From assembly GCF_028715765.1 (NCBI RefSeq), contig NZ_JAQURE010000004.1:1-64000 (forward strand): DNA of 64,000 bases, in the 5' to 3' direction. Position numbers and translations under genes: made by a program. The number at the start of each line of letters is the position of its first letter. Position 1 is the stretch's first letter. The notes beneath the pieces were generated by a model. That model saw only the letters and a list, made by a program, of their open reading frames with translations. It ran no database searches and was not told the origin of the DNA. This DNA is from Rhodoferax sp. (GTDB lineage Bacteria; Pseudomonadota; Gammaproteobacteria; Burkholderiales; Burkholderiaceae_C). Of the stretch, positions 55,349 to 63,802 are shown one piece after another.

Positions 55349-55369
55349 GGTGCTTTCTACAATGAACAC

Positions 55370-57778
55370 ATGTTTAACGCAATTACACAACAAAGCCCGG
55401 ATGCCAGCTTGCTCCATCACCTGAACCCGGAGCAGATGGCGGCCGTAACGCTGCCTTCAGTGCACGCCTTGATTCTGGCGGGTGCTGGTTCTGGTAAAAC
55501 CCGGGTGCTCACGACCCGCATTGCCTGGCTGCTGCAAACCGGTCAAGTCTCCCCCGGTGGCATCATGGCGGTGACCTTCACCAACAAGGCAGCCAAAGAG
55601 ATGATGACGCGGCTCAGTGCCATGCTGCCGCTGAATGTGCGCGGGATGTGGATTGGCACGTTTCATGGCCTGTGCAACCGGCTGCTGCGCGCCCACTACA
55701 AGTTGGCCAACCTGCCGCAAACCTTCCAGATTCTCGACACCCAAGACCAGCTCTCCAGCATCAAGCGCTTGTACAAGCAGTTTGGGGTGGACGACGAGCG
55801 TTACCCCGCCAAACAAACGCAGTGGTTCATTGGCGGCTGCAAAGAAGACGGCATGCGCCCCAAGGATGTGGTAGCACGCGACGAAGAAACCCGTAAAAAA
55901 ACAGAGCTGTACCAGCTGTATGAAGAGCAGTGCCAGCGCGAAGGCGTGGTGGACTTTGGCGAGCTGATGCTGCGCAGTTACGAGCTGCTGCGCGACAACG
56001 ATGCCATTCGTGAACACTACCAGCGCCGCTTTCGGCATATTTTGATTGACGAGTTCCAGGACACCAACAAGCTGCAATACCTGTGGATCAAGATGTTGGC
56101 TGGAACAGGTGCCAACAGCAGTCTAGAAAGCGCTTTTACGCCTACTGGCTGCGTCATGGCAGTGGGTGACGATGACCAAAGCATCTACGCTTTTCGCGGC
56201 GCACGCGTGGGCAACATGGCTGACTTTGTGCGTGAATTTGGCGTCCAGCATCAGATCAAGCTGGAAGAAAACTACCGCAGTGGCAGCAACATCCTTGACA
56301 GCGCCAACGCCCTCATCGACCACAACAGCAAGCGCCTGGGTAAAAACCTGCGCACCGCACAGGGCCCGGGCGAGCCCGTGCGCGTGTATGAAGCCCCCAG
56401 CGACTTTGCCGAAGCTACTTGGATGGTGGATGAAATGAAGCAGTTGGTGCGCGACGACATCGTGCGCAGCGAGATTGCCGTGCTCTACCGCAGCAACGCG
56501 CAAAGCCGGGTGATTGAAACGGCACTTTTTAACGCTGGCATGCCCTATAAAGTCTACGGTGGCTTGCGCTTTTTTGAGCGCGCTGAAATCAAAAATGCAC
56601 TGGCCTACCTGCGCCTGCTGGAGAACCCGCGTGACGACACCAGCTTCATGCGTGCGGTGAACTTTCCCCCGCGTGGCATCGGCCCGCGCAGTTTGGAGCA
56701 GTTGCAAGACCTGGCGCGTGCCAGCGGCTGTGCCTTGAGCGACGCAGTCAGCGCCCTCAGTGGCAAGGCTGGCACCAATATTGGCGCATTTTTGGCAGGC
56801 ATCGACGTGCTGCGCGAGCAAACCCAAGGCTTGAGCCTGCGCGAGACCATTGAGCGCACGCTGGCGCACAGCGGCTTGGTTGAACACTACCGTGCTGACC
56901 GAGAAGGTGCTGACCGGGTCGAAAACTTGCAAGAGTTGGTCAATGCCGCTGAGAGCTTTGTCAGCATTGAAGGCTTTGGGCGCGATGCAGTGGGCTTGCC
57001 AGTGGATGAATTGGGTAACGCACTGTCTCAATCCCCCGCGTCCCAAGGGCTAGACCCGAACCTGTCGCTGCAAGACCTTCCTGCGCCCGATGCCGACACC
57101 GGCGAAACCTTGTCGCCACTGGCGGCTTTTTTGACCCATGCCGCTTTGGAAGCGGGCGACAACCAGGCGCAAGCCGGCCAAGATGCCATCCAGCTCATGA
57201 CCGTGCACGCCAGCAAGGGGTTGGAATTTGACTGCGTGTTCATCACTGGCATGGAAGAAGGGCTTTTCCCGCACGAAAACTCAATGACGGACCGCGACAG
57301 CCTGGAGGAAGAACGCCGCCTGATGTATGTGGCCATCACCCGCGCGCGCAAACGCCTCTACCTGAGCCACGCGCAAACACGCATGCTGCACGGCCAGACC
57401 CGCTACAACCTGAAAAGCCGGTTTTTTGAAGAACTACCCGATGCCGCATTGAAGTGGATCACCCCAAAGAATCAAGGTTTTGGTCACGCAGGCAGTGCTT
57501 CAAATACTATGAAATACGGAGCTACTAGCGCTTATTCATCAAGCGCTAGAGGCCATTTTGGCACTGATTTTTCAAAATTCACCACAGCGCCTGTGCCGAC
57601 TCAAAAAACGCCGCCCACGGGCTTGCAGGTGAAGCAAAAAGTGTTTCACAACAAGTTTGGCGAAGGCACGGTGTTGAGCCTGGAAGGTGCGGGGGATGAT
57701 GCCCGGGCTCAAATCAATTTTCCACGCCATGGCGTCAAGTGGCTGGCTTTGAGCGTGGCCAAACTCACGCCGTTGTGA
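55370..57778 (+). CDS. uvrD: UvrD/Rep-type superfamily 1 DNA helicase
   Basis: An 802-residue ATP-dependent 3'-5' helicase for repair and replication restart. Motifs seen are Walker A LAGAGSGKTRVL, motif Ia VTFTNKAAKEM, DEFQDTN (Walker B), GDDDQSIYAFRGA, LEENYRS, VMTVHASKGLEFDCVFI (LMTVHASKGLEF) and VAITRARKRLYLS. The C-terminal beta domain (VFHNKFGEGTVLSLEG) is typical of UvrD/PcrA. Two stretches match the dispersed repeat: NSSLESAFTPTG before GDDDQS, and MKYGATSAYSSSARGHFG in the C-terminal linker. ATG 55370 is the family start; an in-frame ATG lies 36 bases upstream. Confidence 0.92.
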   Translation: MFNAITQQSPDASLLHHLNPEQMAAVTLPSVHALILAGAGSGKTRVLTTRIAWLLQTGQVSPGGIMAVTFTNKAAKEMMTRLSAMLPLNVRGMWIGTFHGLCNRLLRAHYKLANLPQTFQILDTQDQLSSIKRLYKQFGVDDERYPAKQTQWFIGGCKEDGMRPKDVVARDEETRKKTELYQLYEEQCQREGVVDFGELMLRSYELLRDNDAIREHYQRRFRHILIDEFQDTNKLQYLWIKMLAGTGANSSLESAFTPTGCVMAVGDDDQSIYAFRGARVGNMADFVREFGVQHQIKLEENYRSGSNILDSANALIDHNSKRLGKNLRTAQGPGEPVRVYEAPSDFAEATWMVDEMKQLVRDDIVRSEIAVLYRSNAQSRVIETALFNAGMPYKVYGGLRFFERAEIKNALAYLRLLENPRDDTSFMRAVNFPPRGIGPRSLEQLQDLARASGCALSDAVSALSGKAGTNIGAFLAGIDVLREQTQGLSLRETIERTLAHSGLVEHYRADREGADRVENLQELVNAAESFVSIEGFGRDAVGLPVDELGNALSQSPASQGLDPNLSLQDLPAPDADTGETLSPLAAFLTHAALEAGDNQAQAGQDAIQLMTVHASKGLEFDCVFITGMEEGLFPHENSMTDRDSLEEERRLMYVAITRARKRLYLSHAQTRMLHGQTRYNLKSRFFEELPDAALKWITPKNQGFGHAGSASNTMKYGATSAYSSSARGHFGTDFSKFTTAPVPTQKTPPTGLQVKQKVFHNKFGEGTVLSLEGAGDDARAQINFPRHGVKWLALSVAKLTPL
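56109..56150. repeat. possible diverged repeat copy inside the helicase gene (copy 1)
   Basis: AACAGCAGTCTAGAAAGCGC then TTTTACGCC shares TCTAGA/AGCGCTT elements with the family and encodes an apparent insertion before motif GDDDQS. Confidence 0.45.
57501..57563. repeat. dispersed palindromic repeat inside the helicase gene (copy 2)
   Basis: The cleanest copy: CTAGCGCTT-7 bases-AAGCGCTAG is a perfect 9-bp stem, followed by AGGCCATTTTGGCA. It is translated in frame in the linker before the C-terminal domain. Confidence 0.92.
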
Positions 57779-57899
57779 GGCTATGAGGGGGGTGCAGTCG
57801 TTGTGATTTTTCGCAGATTGACAAGTCAAAATCGACCCCAAACCTGCATGACTATTGGGTTTGCATCAAATCAGAACCACATTTACCAGGCCGTCGAGA

Positions 57900-58955
57900 A
57901 TGAAACTATTGAAACCTGTCTCTGTTGAACATTTGCCAGAGTTGCTCAGGCGCATGCCCAAGGCCGAATTGCACATGCACATTGAGGGTTCGCTGGAGCC
58001 TGAATTGATGTTTGCGCTGGCTGCTCGCAATGGCCTCACTGTGCCGTACCCCGATGTGGAATCACTTCGCCGCGCTTACGTGTTCAACAACCTGCAGGAG
58101 TTTCTGGACATTTACCACGCCGGCACCTTGGTGCTGAGAGTCGAGCAAGACTTTTACGACATGGCCTGGGCCTACCTGCAGCGCGCCGCAGCGGACAACG
58201 TGTTGCACACCGAGATTTTTTTCGACACCCAAACCCACACCGGCCATGGTGTGGCTGCCGATGTGGTCATCAACGGCCTGCACCGCGCCTGTGTTGATGC
58301 CCAGGCCAAACTGGGCTTGAGTGCTTCACTGATCCTGTGCTTCTTGCGCCATTTGAGCGAGGCGCAGGCTTTTGAAGCGCTGGAGCAAGCCCTGCCGCTG
58401 CGGGAAAAATTGGTTGGTATTGGCTTGGCATCGAGCGAGCTTGGGCACCCGCCCGAGAAATTCGCCAAGGTGTTTGCCAAAGCGCGTGCACTTGACTTCA
58501 GGCTGGTGGCGCATGCGGGTGAAGAGGGGCCGCCAGCCTACATCTGGAGTGCTCTGGATGTTTTGAGGGTTGAGCGCATTGACCATGGCGTGCAAGCCCT
58601 TCGCGACCCCGCCTTGATCCAGCGTTTGGTACGAGACAAGGTGCCGCTCACGGTGTGTCCGCTGTCCAACCTGAAGCTGCGTGTGTTCCCCACCTTGGCG
58701 CAGCACAACCTGGGTGGCATGCTGGATGCTGGGCTGGTGGCCACCGTCAATTCAGACGATCCGGCGTATTTTGGTGGTTACATCAATGAAAATTTCACCC
58801 AGACCTTTGCGGCGCTCGGGCTCACCGCCCAACACGCCTGGCAATTGGCGCACAACAGTTTTGAGGCCAGTTTCATTGACGCATCAGCCAAGCGGGTGTT
58901 GCATGACCGGTTGGAGGCGTTTTACGAGACCTTTGATCCTATTTTTCGCAGTTGA
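57900..58955 (+). CDS. add: adenosine/adenine deaminase family protein
   Basis: A 351-residue zinc TIM-barrel deaminase: metal His pair in AELHMHIEGSLEPELMFALAARNGL, VLHTEIFFDTQTHTGHGV, GEEGPPAYIWSALDVL, ERIDHGVQAL, PLTVCPLSNLKLRVF and VATVNSDDPAYFGGY. The EGSLEPEL and EIFFDTQTHT details match the bacterial branch shown to deaminate adenine better than adenosine, so adenine deaminase is the more likely activity. It precedes the xanthine dehydrogenase genes, giving adenine to hypoxanthine to xanthine/urate. ATG 57900 was chosen on homology. Confidence 0.88.
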   Translation: MKLLKPVSVEHLPELLRRMPKAELHMHIEGSLEPELMFALAARNGLTVPYPDVESLRRAYVFNNLQEFLDIYHAGTLVLRVEQDFYDMAWAYLQRAAADNVLHTEIFFDTQTHTGHGVAADVVINGLHRACVDAQAKLGLSASLILCFLRHLSEAQAFEALEQALPLREKLVGIGLASSELGHPPEKFAKVFAKARALDFRLVAHAGEEGPPAYIWSALDVLRVERIDHGVQALRDPALIQRLVRDKVPLTVCPLSNLKLRVFPTLAQHNLGGMLDAGLVATVNSDDPAYFGGYINENFTQTFAALGLTAQHAWQLAHNSFEASFIDASAKRVLHDRLEAFYETFDPIFRS

Positions 58956-59036
58956 CCGTTGGCGGATTCAATAGTGAGTGGCCTCAACACAGGCTCAGGT
59001 TTGGCTACAAGAGCATCTGTTGTTTTGAAAAGATAA

Positions 59037-59864
59037 ATGTTTGTGAGCACTGAACCCCTGTTTCTGGCGCAGTTGCGCACGCAAGATGCCATCTTGGTCA
59101 GTGTGCACAGTCACCGCGGATCGGTACCGCGCGAAGCCGGCGCCTGGATGGCGGTGTTTGCCGAAAGCACCGTGGGCACGGTAGGCGGCGGGCATCTAGA
59201 GTGGCAGGCCATGGCCGAAGCCAGCGCGCGCTTGCGTGGCGCGCCGGGTGAACCTCTGGTGCGGTATGTGCTGGGGCCAACGCTGGGCCAGTGTTGCGGT
59301 GGAGAGGTGGTGCTGAAGTTCGAGCCGGTCAGCGCCGCAGACATGCCGCGCTTGCAGGCTGCTTTTGCCCAGATCCGTGCCGATTGGCCACACATTGCCC
59401 TGTTTGGCGGCGGCCACGTGTCGCGGGCGCTGGTGCACACGCTGGCACCCTTGCCATTGCGTGTGCGCTGGGTAGACAGTCGCGATGAAGTTTTTCCGAC
59501 ATCTTTGCCGACCAATGTGAGCGCCGAGCACGCTGACCCGGTGCAGTCAGCCGTGGCTGATGTGGCTCCGGGTGCGCTGGTGTTGGTGATGAGCTTTAGC
59601 CACGCTGAAGACCTTGACGTGGTGACCGCTTGTCTGGCGCGCCAGCGCGCGCAGGCCGATTTGTCTTTTATTGGCTTGATTGGCAGCCGCACCAAATGGG
59701 CCAGCTTCAGCCACCGCTTGCTGGCACGCAGCTATACGCCAGCAGAATTGGCGCAGGTGACCTGCCCGATTGGCCTGCCTGGCATCACCGGCAAAGCGCC
59801 GGAAGTGATCGCCGTAGCGGTGGCGGCCCAACTCTTGCAAGTCATTTCTCAAAGGACGTCATGA
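59037..59864 (+). CDS. xdhC: xanthine dehydrogenase accessory protein XdhC
   Basis: A 275-residue chaperone that binds molybdenum cofactor and delivers its sulfurated form to XDH. It shows DAILVSVHSHRGSVPREAGAWMAV, GTVGGGHLEWQAM, LGPTLGQCCGGEVVLKFE with the conserved Cys pair, and a C-terminal Rossmann part (IALFGGGHVSRALVHTLAPLPLRVRWVDSRDE, LIGLIGSRTKWASFSHRL, ITGKAPEVIAVAVAAQLL). It converges on xdhB, whose stop is 72 bases away. Confidence 0.94.
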   Translation: MFVSTEPLFLAQLRTQDAILVSVHSHRGSVPREAGAWMAVFAESTVGTVGGGHLEWQAMAEASARLRGAPGEPLVRYVLGPTLGQCCGGEVVLKFEPVSAADMPRLQAAFAQIRADWPHIALFGGGHVSRALVHTLAPLPLRVRWVDSRDEVFPTSLPTNVSAEHADPVQSAVADVAPGALVLVMSFSHAEDLDVVTACLARQRAQADLSFIGLIGSRTKWASFSHRLLARSYTPAELAQVTCPIGLPGITGKAPEVIAVAVAAQLLQVISQRTS

Positions 59865-59936
59865 TGGAAAGTGACTGGAAAGTGACGGATTGGATGGGTT
59901 GAATTTGCTGCTGCGCTGAGCCCATTTGGCGGCATT

Positions 59937-62246
59937 TTATTTTTTAAGTGCCCATAACACCCGCTCTGACGTGGCGGGTGCATTCAATGACACCGGTTTA
60001 CCATCCCCACGCGCCTGCGCCACCGCATCACGCAAGGCCTCAAACACACTGATCGCCAGCATGAAAGGTGGCTCACCCACGGCTTTGGAGCCAAACACGT
60101 TGTCCTCGGTGTTGGGCTCTGGCCATAAATCAATCTTGAAATGCGCGGGCACATCACCCGAAGTAGGTATTTTGTAGGTGCTGGGGGCGTGGGTTGACGG
60201 CACACCCTGGGCGTTCCAGACCAGTTCTTCGGTGGTCAGCCAGCCCATGCCTTGGATAAATCCTCCCTCAATTTGCCCGATGTCAATGGCCGGGTTGATC
60301 GAGCGGCCCACGTCGTGCAGGATGTCAACCTTCAGCACCCGGCTTTCGCCGGTGAGGGTGTCAATGGCCACTTCGGTGCAGGCTGCACCATAGGCAAAGT
60401 AGTAAAACGGGCGCCCGGTGAGGGTGGTCTTGTCGTAATGGATTTTGGGTGTGCGGTAAAAGCCGTCGCTCCAGAGTTGGATGCGGTTAGCGTAGGCCAG
60501 CGCCACCACGGCTTCAAAGCTGCGCGTGGTTTTTGGGGTGATGACCTGTCCGCCTGCAAACTGCACCGCACCAGCGCCCACGCCGTCAAGGCCAGACACA
60601 AACGCGGCCAGGTTGTCCCGCACATGGCGTGCCGCAAACTGGGCGGCGCGGCCATTCAAGTCGGTGCCCGCTGAGGCGGCGGTGGCTGAGGCGTTGGGGA
60701 TTTTGCCGGTGTCGCTGGCACTGGGCAACACCCGGTGCAAGGGCACGCCCAACTCATCGGCCACGATTTGTGCCACTTTGGTGTGCAGGCCTTGCCCCAT
60801 CTCGGTGCCGCCGTGGTTCACCATGATGCTGCCGTCCAGGTACACATGCACCAAAGCCCCGGCCTGGTTGAACAGCGTGGCGGTGAAGCTGATGCCAAAT
60901 TTGACTGGTGTGATGGCGATGCCGCGTTTCACTACCGGGTTTTCAGAGTTCCAAGTCAAAATGGCCTCTCGCCTTTTCTGGTAATGCGCAGACAGCTCCA
61001 ATTTTGAGAGCAATGGGGCGAGGATGTTACCTTCTACCTGCATGCCATAGTGGGTGGTGTTGCGCTTGGAGTTGGCATTGGCATCCACCGGCTCCTCGCT
61101 GTACACGTTGCGCCGCCGCACCGCCAAGGGGTCGAGCCCGAGGTAGCGGGCAATGTCACCCAGAATGGCCTCGGTGACGATCATGCCCTGCGGCCCGCCA
61201 AAGCCGCGAAACGCGGTGTGGCTCTGGGTGTTGAGCTTGCAGCGGTACGAGGTGATGTCCACGTCTTGCAGAAAGTAGGCGTTGTCGGCGTGAAAAATCG
61301 CGCGGTCGGCCACCGGGCCGGACAAATCGGCGCTGAAGCCGCAGGCCACCAGCATGTCCAGACGCAGGCCGCACAGCCTGCCGGTGTCATCAAAACCCGC
61401 CGTGTAGTCATAGGTGAAGGGGTGGCGCTTGCCGGTGATCATGAAGTCATCGTCGCGGTCCAGCCGCAGTTTCACGGGTTTTTTGAGCTTGTGCGCGGCC
61501 ACAGCGGCCCACACGGCCAGATGCCCCGCCTGGGTTTCCTTGCCGCCAAAACCACCGCCCATGCGTCGGCATTCGACCCGCACCGCGTGGTTGTCCAGCC
61601 CCAAGGCATGCGCCACCCAGTGTTGCACCTCGCCGGGGTGCTGGGTGCTGCTGTGGATGAGCCACTGGTTCTGTTCTTGCGGCAGGGCGTAGGCGATCTG
61701 GCCTTCCAGGTAAAAGTGCTCCTGGCCACCGACCTCCAGCGTGCCTTGCAAGCGGTGCGGCGCACGCGCCAATGCCTGGGCGGCATCACCCCGGCGCACC
61801 GTCACCGGCGGCAGCACAAAACTCTGCGCTGCCAGGGCCTGGCGCACGTCCAGCACGGCGGGCAAGGGTTCAATTTGCGCCGTCACATGGCTGGCGGCAT
61901 GCAGCGCTTGCGCCATGCTGTCAGCCACCACTACGCCCAAAGCCTGGCCGACATACTGCACCGTGTCGATGGCAAACACCGGTTCGTCCCCGGCAAACGC
62001 GGCCAGCATCTTGTGGCCAGGCACGTCGGCGGCCAGCAGCACCGCCCGCACGCCGTGCCGGGCCAGAGTGGCCTGGGTGTCGATGCAGATCAATTTGCCG
62101 TGCGCCACCTTGGACAAGATGGGGGCGGCGTAGAGTGTGCCGCGCACCTCGGGCAGGTCGTCAATGTAGAGGGCCGCTCCGGCAATTTGGGCGGCGGCAC
62201 TTTCGTGCGGGTGGGACTGGCCCGCTGCGGTCGTGGTCGATGTCAT
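59937..62246 (-). CDS. xdhB: xanthine dehydrogenase molybdenum-binding subunit
   Basis: A 769-residue catalytic subunit hydroxylating hypoxanthine and xanthine. Seen are VGQALGVVVADS, GGQEHFYLEGQIAYALP (Gln/Glu of the active site), RRMGGGFGGKETQ, KLRLDRDDDFMITGKRHPF, LNTQSHTAFRGFGGPQGM, GGTEMGQGLHTKV, ASAGTDLNG and near the end KAVGEPPFMLAISVFEALRDAV, with the catalytic Glu in VGEPP. Length matches XdhB of the two-subunit bacterial type. It overlaps xdhA by 4 bases. Confidence 0.95.
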   Translation of the reverse strand: MTSTTTAAGQSHPHESAAAQIAGAALYIDDLPEVRGTLYAAPILSKVAHGKLICIDTQATLARHGVRAVLLAADVPGHKMLAAFAGDEPVFAIDTVQYVGQALGVVVADSMAQALHAASHVTAQIEPLPAVLDVRQALAAQSFVLPPVTVRRGDAAQALARAPHRLQGTLEVGGQEHFYLEGQIAYALPQEQNQWLIHSSTQHPGEVQHWVAHALGLDNHAVRVECRRMGGGFGGKETQAGHLAVWAAVAAHKLKKPVKLRLDRDDDFMITGKRHPFTYDYTAGFDDTGRLCGLRLDMLVACGFSADLSGPVADRAIFHADNAYFLQDVDITSYRCKLNTQSHTAFRGFGGPQGMIVTEAILGDIARYLGLDPLAVRRRNVYSEEPVDANANSKRNTTHYGMQVEGNILAPLLSKLELSAHYQKRREAILTWNSENPVVKRGIAITPVKFGISFTATLFNQAGALVHVYLDGSIMVNHGGTEMGQGLHTKVAQIVADELGVPLHRVLPSASDTGKIPNASATAASAGTDLNGRAAQFAARHVRDNLAAFVSGLDGVGAGAVQFAGGQVITPKTTRSFEAVVALAYANRIQLWSDGFYRTPKIHYDKTTLTGRPFYYFAYGAACTEVAIDTLTGESRVLKVDILHDVGRSINPAIDIGQIEGGFIQGMGWLTTEELVWNAQGVPSTHAPSTYKIPTSGDVPAHFKIDLWPEPNTEDNVFGSKAVGEPPFMLAISVFEALRDAVAQARGDGKPVSLNAPATSERVLWALKK

Positions 62247-63709
62247 GGGGCATCTCCTTCCAGGCTCAGGTTCAGCAGGCTGGCTGATGTGGGGTCTTGA
62301 ATCTCCTGCCAGAAGCGTTCCAGCAGATTGCCCAGCACCTGGGTGCGGTAAGCGGCGCTGGCCCGCATGTCAGAAATCGGCTGGAATTCACCGCGCAGGG
62401 TGGAGATGGCCTGGCTCAAGCTGGCATGCGCCCAGGGCTGGCCTTGTAACGCCGTCTCGGTTTGCCGGGCGCGTGCCGGGGTGGCCGCCACGCCGCCTGC
62501 GCCGATGCTGGCGTGCGCAATGTGGCCGTTCTGAATCTGCAAGTTGATCACCAGGCAGACGGCTGAAATGTCGTCCTCCATGCGCTTGGAGATTTTGTAA
62601 GCCCGCAGCTGTTCGCCAGCTTGCGGGCGGGGCACATGCACATAGGCCAGCACCTCATCGGCAGCCAGCAGGTTTTTGCGGTAACCGGTGTAGAAATCTT
62701 CCAGCGGCAGTTCTCTGCTGCCATGCACACTCATCAGCACCACGCTGGCACGCAAGGCAATCAGCAGCGGCATGCTGTCGCCAATCGGGGAGCCGTTGGC
62801 AATGTTGCCGACCAGCGTGCCAGAGTTGCGCACCGGCAGCCCGGCAAAGCGGCTGAAGAAGCTGTGCAACTGGGGCCGCTCGGCCTCCAGCGCTGCAAAG
62901 GCATCGGTCAAGCGCACCGCTGCGCCAATCACGGTGTGGCTGGTGGTGGCCTCGATCTGCCGCAGCTCTGCCACGCGGGTCACATCCAGCACCTGGGCAA
63001 AGTCCATGTGCAACTTGTTGACCCACAGGCCCACATCGGTACAGCCGGCCACGATCTGGGCTTGCGGGTGAGCGGCACGCTGGCTCAGCAAGTTTTCTAG
63101 TGTGAGTGGATTTTTATATGAAAAATTGGCCTCTAGACCAGGTGAATCATGCGCAAGAAGCTCTAATTGTTGTAGCAATTGAACTTCATTCAATGACTGC
63201 TTGGGCAAGTGCTGCATCTGTTGAGCGGCATCCAGAATGGGCCGGTAACCGGTGCAGCGGCACAGGTTGCCCGACAGCGCTTCTTGCGCCACGCTGCGGG
63301 TCACCGGCTGGTCATTCAGCACCTGGTTCTGGTACAGGCCAAACAAGCTCATGGCAAAACCTGGGGTGCAAAAGCCACACTGGCTGGCATGGCACTGGTG
63401 CAAGGCTTGTTGCACCGGGTGGGGTGTCTGGTCTGGCGAGCTCAGATCCGCCGCCGTCCACAAGGCCATGCCGTGAATCGAATGCGCCAGGCGGATGCAA
63501 CTGTTGACTGCCAGATAGCGTATCTGGCCGCCCTGGTTTTCAGCCAGCACCACGGTGCAGGCCCCGCAGTCGCCCTCGTTGCAGCCCTCTTTGGTGGCGC
63601 TGTGGCCCAGGTCTTCGCGCAGCAACTGCAGCAGGGTGCGGGTGGGTGGTACATTGCGCAGCGAGACGATCTCGCCACGCCAGACAAACGTAAGTTCAGG
63701 GTGATTCAT
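62243..63709 (-). CDS. xdhA: xanthine dehydrogenase iron-sulfur/FAD subunit
   Basis: A 488-residue electron-transfer subunit. Two [2Fe-2S] sites are visible: CNEGDCGACTVVL with a later NSCIRLAH, and CGFCTPGF with CRCTGYRPILDAA. The FAD domain (about residues 200-485) has QIVAGCTDVGLWVNKLHM and NSGTLVGNIANGSPIGDSMPLLIAL. The linker between them contains a stretch derived from a dispersed repeat ([12 protein letters not shown]). It is divergent from a LysR-type gene 93 bases away that may regulate it. Confidence 0.94.
   Translation of the reverse strand: MNHPELTFVWRGEIVSLRNVPPTRTLLQLLREDLGHSATKEGCNEGDCGACTVVLAENQGGQIRYLAVNSCIRLAHSIHGMALWTAADLSSPDQTPHPVQQALHQCHASQCGFCTPGFAMSLFGLYQNQVLNDQPVTRSVAQEALSGNLCRCTGYRPILDAAQQMQHLPKQSLNEVQLLQQLELLAHDSPGLEANFSYKNPLTLENLLSQRAAHPQAQIVAGCTDVGLWVNKLHMDFAQVLDVTRVAELRQIEATTSHTVIGAAVRLTDAFAALEAERPQLHSFFSRFAGLPVRNSGTLVGNIANGSPIGDSMPLLIALRASVVLMSVHGSRELPLEDFYTGYRKNLLAADEVLAYVHVPRPQAGEQLRAYKISKRMEDDISAVCLVINLQIQNGHIAHASIGAGGVAATPARARQTETALQGQPWAHASLSQAISTLRGEFQPISDMRASAAYRTQVLGNLLERFWQEIQDPTSASLLNLSLEGDAP
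63113..63180. repeat. dispersed palindromic repeat inside xdhA
   Basis: Contains GAAAAATTGGCCTCTAGACC then AAGAAGCTCTAATTGTTGTA. It is translated in frame in the linker between the iron-sulfur and FAD domains. Confidence 0.82.
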
Positions 63710-63802
63710 GGGCAGCAATCAGAGGCAGGATATCCACAAGGGTAAGACACACGCCTACCCGCAGCATAAGGTCAAGCATATGGCAGGTATTGGGCCAAGG
63801 GT

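Noticed and set aside
61050-62300. 416-residue open frame antisense to xdhB
   Set aside because: Shadow of the XdhB coding sequence with low-complexity His/Gln/Gly content.
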